Source of the DNA: JAJCYE01 sp036260105
Lineage (GTDB): Bacteria > Actinomycetota > CADDZG01 > JAHWKV01
Length of the DNA: 17,730 nt
Assembly (NCBI GenBank): GCA_036260105.1
Contig: DATAAN010000217.1
Location: forward strand, 1-17,730
Direction: 5' to 3'
The translations under genes and the position numbers were made by a program. This document shows, in pieces, positions 14,386 through 17,730 of the stretch. Numbering within the stretch: the stretch's first letter is position 1; the number at the start of each line of letters is the position of its first letter. Below the pieces are notes generated by a model. The model made no database searches. It was not told the DNA's origin and saw nothing but the letters and a program-made list of their open reading frames with translations.

Positions 14386-15087
14386 ATGACCAGAATCAAA
14401 AAGATGGTGTTTGTCCTTGGGACGGCACTAGCACTACTTGTGCCTGCTGTGGCCCAAGCGCAGACCGTAGAGGTCAACAACACCAGCAGCACCCAAAGCA
14501 CCTCCACCGCAACCACTGCAGGACAGACCGCGACCACCACGACCAGTGGCACCGGAAGCACCGAGATCGAGGTCGACGGCGGCGTCGACAGCCTCGACGT
14601 GGACAGCACCGGCAACTCCGCTACCGCGGCGGTATCCGGTCCGCAGGGCGCATCGGCCTCCGGCAACTCCACCAACGAGACCGAGATCGACCTGGACTGC
14701 GGGCCCCTGGGCTGCGGCGCGGACGTGGACTGCCACGGCCTGCGGGACTGTGACGACTTCGACTTCGACTTCGACTTCGATGACGACGACCACGTGAGCA
14801 TCTGCCCGCCGTTCTGCGGCACTCCCAACATCACCTGCCCGCCGTTCTGCTTCGACTTCGACGATGACGACGACGGCGATGACAACGCTGAGGAGTGCGA
14901 GACCGACGGTGGTCTGCTCGACCTGGGCTGTGTCCTGGCCAACCCGGACATCGCCCTCGACGACCTGATCGACATCAGCGACCTGCTGAACGACCTGGAC
15001 GTGCAGGACGTGCTGAACAACCTGCTTGGTCAGCTTCTCGGCAGCGGCGGCGGCAGTGGTGGCAACCTGCTGGGAGGACTTCTCTAG
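14386..15087 (+). CDS. Secreted Asp/Cys-rich acidic protein, function unknown
   Basis: Not recognised. 233 aa from ATG 14386, with GGGGAGG at 14369-14375. The signal peptide is MTRIKKMVFVLGTALALLVP, with likely cleavage after AVAQA (26). A Ser/Thr/Ala-rich low-complexity segment (about 27-100) reads as a disordered or glycosylatable stalk. The core (about 101-172) is extremely acidic, with DFDFDFDFDDDD (124-135) and a second Asp run (157-166), and has ten cysteines in total, including two CPPFC boxes (140-144, 151-155). The tail (about 175-233) is a Leu/Asp helix-like segment (DDLIDISDLLNDLDVQDVLNNLL), then Gly/Ser and LLGGLL. No LPxTG-type anchor. Calcium binding and disulfide bonding are plausible inferences. 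It is closed by a strong terminator, so it is probably a monocistronic and possibly abundant transcript. Confidence 0.85.
   Translation: MTRIKKMVFVLGTALALLVPAVAQAQTVEVNNTSSTQSTSTATTAGQTATTTTSGTGSTEIEVDGGVDSLDVDSTGNSATAAVSGPQGASASGNSTNETEIDLDCGPLGCGADVDCHGLRDCDDFDFDFDFDDDDHVSICPPFCGTPNITCPPFCFDFDDDDDGDDNAEECETDGGLLDLGCVLANPDIALDDLIDISDLLNDLDVQDVLNNLLGQLLGSGGGSGGNLLGGLL
14755..14778 (+). repeat. Hexanucleotide tandem repeat (GACTTC x4)
   Basis: Four perfect GACTTC units encode the Asp-Phe repeat in the acidic core of the secreted protein and run into GAT/GAC codons. Slippage could change the number of Asp-Phe dipeptides in frame. Confidence 0.85.
14803..14850 (+). repeat. 15-bp direct repeat encoding CPPFC
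   Basis: TGCCCGCCGTTCTGC occurs at 14803-14817 and 14836-14850, 33 bp (11 codons) apart. The exact DNA identity suggests a recent internal duplication of the CPPFC box. Confidence 0.85.
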
Positions 15088-15102
15088 TAACCCTGCAAGA
15101 CC

Positions 15103-15138
15103 AGATCAGGCCCAAGCGATCGCTTGGGCCTGATTTTT
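15103..15138 (+). terminator. Strong intrinsic terminator
   Basis: A perfect 30-bp palindrome (15105-15134), usable as a 13-bp stem with a GATC loop, is followed by five T (15134-15138). The stem starts ATCAGGCCCAAGC. It lies 17 nt after the stop of the acidic protein gene and is the clearest terminator in the window. The palindrome would also fold on the other strand, but without a good T-tract there. Confidence 0.93.
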
Positions 15139-15162
15139 GTCTCGAACCGGATTCGAACTAAT

Positions 15163-15210
15163 CTGAGTATCGGCGCTGGAAGGCGCCGTTCGTTGCAAGC
15201 CCCGGCTCAG
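15163..15210 (+). promoter_or_regulatory. Structured leader before the lipoprotein gene
   Basis: CTGAG (15163-15167) pairs with CTCAG (15206-15210), enclosing a 6-bp stem CGGCGC/GCGCCG (15171-15176, 15183-15188) with loop TGGAAG. The structure ends just before the Shine-Dalgarno GAGGTGATC (15212-15220), so it could affect translation. No known riboswitch class is matched. Confidence 0.35.
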
Positions 15211-15224
15211 TGAGGTGATCGTTT

Positions 15225-15773
15225 TTGTCTGGAAAGCCGCTTCGTCTTTTAGTCCTTGGTCTTTTACTGGTCTGCCTCACCGCCGCCTGCCGCCAGGAAA
15301 CACCGCCGGAGGAACAGGGTGACGGAGGTCTGACCCTTCAGACGCCTACGCCCGCCCCCGGGGCCACCGAGGGTTCCGACCCGGCCAGAGTGATCGAGCA
15401 TCTGAAGGCCAGCAGACTCCCCATCGGCAGGGTGGACGTCTACAACGCAGAGACCGACCCGCTCAAGCGGCTCGGCCGCCCCGGCGAGTACATTGGTAAG
15501 GCCATTTTCCAGGACAGCAGGATGCCGCTGGAGATGCAGCAGGGATCCAACGTGATCAGCTTCCAGAACTCCGGAGGAATCGTGGAGACCTACAGGTCTG
15601 CGGAGGAGCTTCAGGCGCGCAAGCGGGAGCTGGACGTAGCCAGGCAGCAGATCCCCGGTGCGCTGCCCGAGTACAACTACATCAACGGCGTGGTGCTTCT
15701 TCGCCTGGGCCATGTGCTGACCCCTCAGCAGGCGGCGGAGTACGAGAATGCCCTGAAGTCGTTCCAAGGATAG
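15225..15773 (+). CDS. Lipoprotein of unknown function (182 aa)
   Basis: Not recognised beyond its export signal. The N-terminus MSGKPLRLLVLGLLLVCLTAAC is a lipoprotein signal with lipobox TAAC (C22). It is followed by a Pro/Thr/Gly-rich linker (about 25-50) and a soluble domain of about 130 residues with no further Cys. Distinct segments are ARVIEHLKASRLPIGRVDVY, YIGKAIFQDSRMPLE, VISFQNSGGIVETYRSAEELQ and a helical C-terminus (LTPQQAAEYENALKSF). The repeated helix-sheet pattern suggests a small alpha/beta binding domain. The TTG at 15225 is chosen because GAGGTGATC, an extended match to the 16S anti-Shine-Dalgarno, lies 4 nt upstream. It is followed 11 nt later by a small membrane protein gene, probably in the same operon. 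Confidence 0.85.
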   Translation: MSGKPLRLLVLGLLLVCLTAACRQETPPEEQGDGGLTLQTPTPAPGATEGSDPARVIEHLKASRLPIGRVDVYNAETDPLKRLGRPGEYIGKAIFQDSRMPLEMQQGSNVISFQNSGGIVETYRSAEELQARKRELDVARQQIPGALPEYNYINGVVLLRLGHVLTPQQAAEYENALKSFQG

Positions 15774-15784
15774 GAGGCGTCACG

Positions 15785-15967
15785 GTGGGTGATCTGTCTA
15801 CCGGGCTGTTTGCCCTGCTGGTGATCATTCAGATCGCCGTGCTGGTGATCCTGCTGCTATTCGCCGTCCGCCTGGTGAAGATCATCAAGAGCCAGAACCC
15901 CAACGGCAAGCTTCTGTCCGAGGCGACGCGCAGGCGCATGCGCAGAGGTCGAGATCCCGGCAAATAG
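15785..15967 (+). CDS. Small single-pass membrane protein (60 aa)
   Basis: GTG 15785 is preceded by AGGAGG (15772-15777) with a 7-nt spacer, which strongly supports the call despite its size. One long hydrophobic helix (about 7-30, GLFALLVIIQIAVLVILLLFAV) is followed by a basic cytoplasmic-type tail (VRLVKIIKSQNPNG, then ATRRRMRRGRDPGK). The positive-inside rule places the C-terminus in the cytoplasm. Translationally close to the upstream lipoprotein; the two may act together at the membrane. Function unknown. Confidence 0.8.
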   Translation: MGDLSTGLFALLVIIQIAVLVILLLFAVRLVKIIKSQNPNGKLLSEATRRRMRRGRDPGK

Positions 15968-16071
15968 CCGGTCGGTGAGGTGCAGGACAGTCGAGAACTC
16001 GCAACGACCGGGGGTTCAAGCGCCTCCGCCGCCACGCAAGCTGGTACAAGTGACTGCCCGGCCATGGCCGG
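15968..16071. other. Convergent intergenic region with inverted repeats
   Basis: CCGGTCG (15968-15974) pairs with CGACCGG (16005-16011) around a 30-nt loop, and CCGGCCATGGCCGG (16058-16071) is a 14-bp perfect palindrome. Both lie between converging genes (gap 15968-16100) and could terminate or protect the two 3' ends, though neither has a U-tract. A 40-codon GTG frame here looks accidental. Confidence 0.35.
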
Positions 16072-16100
16072 CACGCAACGTCTACCCGGCGAGGTAGTAG

Positions 16101-16811
16101 CTAGCGCTCGCTGTCGTCCTGCGCGTTCCTGCAGGTCACGTCGGCGAGGTCGATCTTCCCGTCGTCGTCCTGATCGATTCCGTCACTGCACTCCGTCTTC
16201 GGCGCGGGCGGCGGAGGCGGGGGTGGGGGAGGCGGCGGAGGTGGCGGCGGCGGCGTACTCGGCTGCGGCCCCGGGGGCGGCGGAGGAGGTGGAGGCGGCG
16301 GCGGAGGCGGCGGAGGCGAGGGCGGAGGCGAGGGCGGAGGCGGCGGCGGGGCAGCAGCCGTCGTACGGGCCGGTGTGGGGGCAGGCGGGTTCGGCGCCTC
16401 GGTCCTGTCCGTGCGAGAGGAGCACCCGGGATCCCTGAGGTCGACCCGGCCGTCCCGGTCGTCATCCCTTCCGTTCGAGCACTGTGTAGCCTCGGGCGAA
16501 CGGGTCGGCGTGGGAACAGGGCTTGGCGACATCTCGACAACTTCCGGGGTCTCGACCGGCGTGACCGGTTCGGGGTTCCCGAACGGGAACGCAAGCGGGA
16601 TCTGCTGGCCGAGGTTGATGGTCGGTTGGGGAAGTGGCGTGGAATCCGCTTCCGGCTCGGGGTTGTTCTGGAGGACCACGAAGGCGACGAAGGGCAGCAC
16701 GGCCACGCCGATGAGAACTGCCAGCTTCATGAACGGCGGAACGTTCATCGTCGCCATGTTGTTCCTCGCCATCCGCCACTGGCGGACGACCCTGTCCATA
16801 AGCGGGCTCAC
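16101..16811 (-). CDS. Single-pass membrane protein with MopE-like metal-binding motifs and polyproline spacer
   Basis: 236 aa from GTG 16811, backed by GGAGG with a 7-nt spacer. A short basic N-terminus (1-27) and one TM helix (about 29-47, VAVLPFVAFVVL) with no cleavage site suggest an N-in anchored ectodomain. A Pro/Thr/Glu linker (about 51-108) contains IPLAFPFGNPEP and TPEVVEM. Then come two copies of a Cys-flanked acidic motif, C111...DDDRDGRVD...DPGC130 and C208-SDGIDQDDDGKID...C227, both with 19-residue Cys-Cys spacing. This resembles the C-DG-D-N-D-x-DG putative metal-binding (MopE/thrombospondin-3-like) motif, which usually binds Ca2+. Between them lies a polyproline region (155-204) with runs of 15 and 16 Pro. 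Paralogous to the next leftward-transcribed gene. Role unknown; a surface spacer or matrix contact is inference. Confidence 0.82.
   Translation of the reverse strand: MSPLMDRVVRQWRMARNNMATMNVPPFMKLAVLIGVAVLPFVAFVVLQNNPEPEADSTPLPQPTINLGQQIPLAFPFGNPEPVTPVETPEVVEMSPSPVPTPTRSPEATQCSNGRDDDRDGRVDLRDPGCSSRTDRTEAPNPPAPTPARTTAAAPPPPPPSPPPSPPPPPPPPPPPPPPPGPQPSTPPPPPPPPPPPPPPPPAPKTECSDGIDQDDDGKIDLADVTCRNAQDDSER
16206..16349 (-). repeat. GGC/GGA-rich tract coding polyproline
   Basis: An almost pure GGN-triplet tract on the plus strand (CCN codons on the coding strand), encoding two uninterrupted runs of 15 and 16 prolines plus shorter ones. Codons vary (CCG, CCT, CCC), which limits slippage. Translation would be expected to need EF-P. 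Confidence 0.85.
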
Positions 16812-16918
16812 CTCGAAACCTCCTCCCGCAGGGAGCGCCTAGGCGTCATCGCACAACCGTTCGATTCCAGGGAAAGACCTTTCGCGCGGGGAAAGTGTGG
16901 CCGCCAGTATATCGAGGG
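16812..16918 (-). promoter_or_regulatory. Intergenic region between the two paralogous membrane-protein genes
   Basis: 107 nt. On the minus strand TATACT (just after the upstream stop) is a possible -10. AATCGAACGG (complement of 16857-16866) repeats exactly a motif upstream of the BY-kinase, at nearly the same distance from the start codon. CGCCTAGGCG (16836-16845) is a 10-bp palindrome. A CTCCC/GGGAG hairpin (16823-16835) directly abuts the Shine-Dalgarno of the downstream gene. Confidence 0.35.
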
Positions 16919-17730
16919 TCATTCCTCGTTCTCGGGAGCGACTGGCTCTTCCTCGTCGTTGCCGGCTCCATCGCAGTTCGGGAAGCCCGGGTCCCCCGGT
17001 TCACATGCCGGACCGCCGTTGTCGTTGTCGAGCGGCGGCGGGGGGTCGGTGTCCTGATCGTCGTCCGGCTCGTCGGTGGGGGGCGGCGGAGGCGGCGGAG
17101 GCGGCGGAGGTGACGGGCTGCCCGGCGGTGGTGGAGGCGGAGGAGCGGCCGTCGTCCTCGCGGGGGCGGCACCTTCCGAGTTGTCGCTTCGGGAGCTGCA
17201 TCCCGTGTCGGCCGGGTAGTCGGTCCGCCGGTCGCGGTCGTTGTCGACTCCGTCCGAGCACTGCCGCACCGGTTCCTGCATGTCGACGACTTCGGGCGCC
17301 TCGGTCGGCTCCACCGGCTCCTCGGAGAAGTCGTAGGGGAAAGCCAGCTGGGCGGCCTGCTGGCGGGTCGGAGTGCTGGCCTCGGGGGTGGGCGATGCCT
17401 GTTCCTCCTCGACTTCTCCGCCACGGGGCAGGAGCAGGATGAAGGCAACGAACGGCATAAGGGCGACCAGCAGGTAGACGAACTTCCGGAGCGGTGAACG
17501 CGGTTCCTTGACCTCCGCCACGCGGGTGGGAACCTCGGACGGCGCTTCTGCGGTGGCAGCAGCGGCCCCCGCAGCGCCGGCCCCCGCGGCGCCGGCTCCT
17601 GCCACGACGGCCGCTTCACCGGCCCGGGCGGCGCTTTCACCGGCCTCCTCGCCGGCCCCTGAGCCGGCCGGCGGCACCTCGACCCCCTCCCCGGTGTAGG
17701 GCATAGGGGCGGACGTCTCGGCCCACAGCT
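16919..17730 (-). CDS. Paralogous single-pass membrane protein with MopE-like motif (start uncertain, possibly partial)
   Basis: The first ATG inside the window is at 17704 (261 aa), but it has no Shine-Dalgarno and the frame stays open to the window edge (LWAETSAP precedes it), so the gene may start outside. Numbered from that ATG: an Ala/Gly/Glu-rich, probably disordered cytoplasmic part (1-70); a TM helix (75-92) containing PFVAF, as in its neighbour; a linker with LAFPYDFSEEP and APEVVDM; one Cys-flanked acidic motif (C149-SDGVDNDRD...DYPADTGC169); PARTTAA followed by polyproline (188-209); and an acidic tail with a second Cys pair (C234, C244). Shared blocks in the same order show it is a paralog of the adjacent gene, likely by tandem duplication. 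Function unknown; Ca-binding surface protein is inference. Confidence 0.8.
   Translation of the reverse strand, partial: LWAETSAPMPYTGEGVEVPPAGSGAGEEAGESAARAGEAAVVAGAGAAGAGAAGAAAATAEAPSEVPTRVAEVKEPRSPLRKFVYLLVALMPFVAFILLLPRGGEVEEEQASPTPEASTPTRQQAAQLAFPYDFSEEPVEPTEAPEVVDMQEPVRQCSDGVDNDRDRRTDYPADTGCSSRSDNSEGAAPARTTAAPPPPPPPGSPSPPPPPPPPPPPTDEPDDDQDTDPPPPLDNDNGGPACEPGDPGFPNCDGAGNDEEEPVAPENEE
17078..17143 (-). repeat. Second polyproline-coding GGN tract
   Basis: GGC/GGA/GGT triplets on the plus strand encode residues 188-209 of the partial paralog, with a Gly/Ser break in the middle. Shorter than the tract in the neighbouring paralog. Confidence 0.8.

Noticed and set aside
14064..15020. 318-codon minus-strand frame, Ser/Val-rich
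   Set aside because: Antisense to the acidic secreted protein; its Ser-Lys repeats are just the complement of Asp/Phe codon repeats, and the plus frame has a signal peptide and Shine-Dalgarno.
15140..15162. T-arm-like sequence (GGATTCGAAC)
   Set aside because: No acceptor, D-arm or anticodon stems fit around it; not a tRNA.
15975..16097. 40-codon GTG frame in the convergent gap
   Set aside because: No Shine-Dalgarno, Pro/Arg composition typical of random GC-rich DNA, and it contains the palindrome.
16200..16360. GC-rich tandem repeat as a possible CRISPR or satellite
   Set aside because: The repeats are irregular GGN triplets inside a reading frame and encode proline; there are no spacers.
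16846..17640. 264-codon minus-strand Arg/Pro-rich frame
   Set aside because: Shifted frame of the metal-binding paralog; it lacks the TM helix and the motif shared with its neighbour.

Overview
The window looks like chromosomal DNA from a high-GC, probably deep-branching actinobacterium (Actinomycetota). Third codon positions are strongly G/C. GTG and TTG starts are common. Ribosomal protein L27 starts directly at its MAHKKG motif and has actinobacterial-type sequence. The gene order RNase E/G, rplU, rpmA, obgE, proB, proA ... nadD, rsfS is the familiar actinobacterial/firmicute block. I cannot name a genus. No RNA genes, CRISPR arrays, insertion sequences or phage genes were seen.

Region 1 (1-5619, all +) is the housekeeping block: the 3' part of an RNase E/G gene, L21 and L27 (overlapping by 11 nt), the ribosome-assembly GTPase Obg, then glutamate 5-kinase and gamma-glutamyl phosphate reductase (first two proline biosynthesis steps), with TTGA/GTGA stop-start overlaps.

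Region 2 (5685-11265) starts with genes that usually do not lie between proA and nadD: an unrecognised 120-aa protein, glucose-6-phosphate dehydrogenase (zwf), a leftward three-gene operon (DUF192 lipoprotein, YccU-type CoA-binding protein, VOC-fold protein) and a two-TM bacterial PH-domain protein. nadD and rsfS then resume the conserved block, followed by an unrecognised Arg-rich protein.

Region 3 (11285-17730) is an accessory cell-surface region. It encodes a Wzz/BY-kinase fusion (exopolysaccharide chain-length control), a wall-anchored protein with an LARTG (LAxTG, class E-like) sorting signal and a nine-Asp run, a divergent secreted Asp/Cys-rich protein closed by a near-perfect intrinsic terminator, a lipoprotein, a 60-aa membrane protein, and two tandem paralogous single-pass membrane proteins. 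The paralogs carry Cys-flanked Asp-rich (MopE-like) putative metal-binding motifs and long polyproline spacers. Most of these have no function I can name. The shared themes are export, acidic/Ca-binding-like segments, low complexity and cysteine pairs, so a cell-envelope or matrix module is a reasonable but unproven reading.

The only gene-free stretch over 300 nt is 13900-14385, the divergent promoter region of the two acidic surface proteins. It is more AT-rich than the genes and contains several short perfect palindromes.
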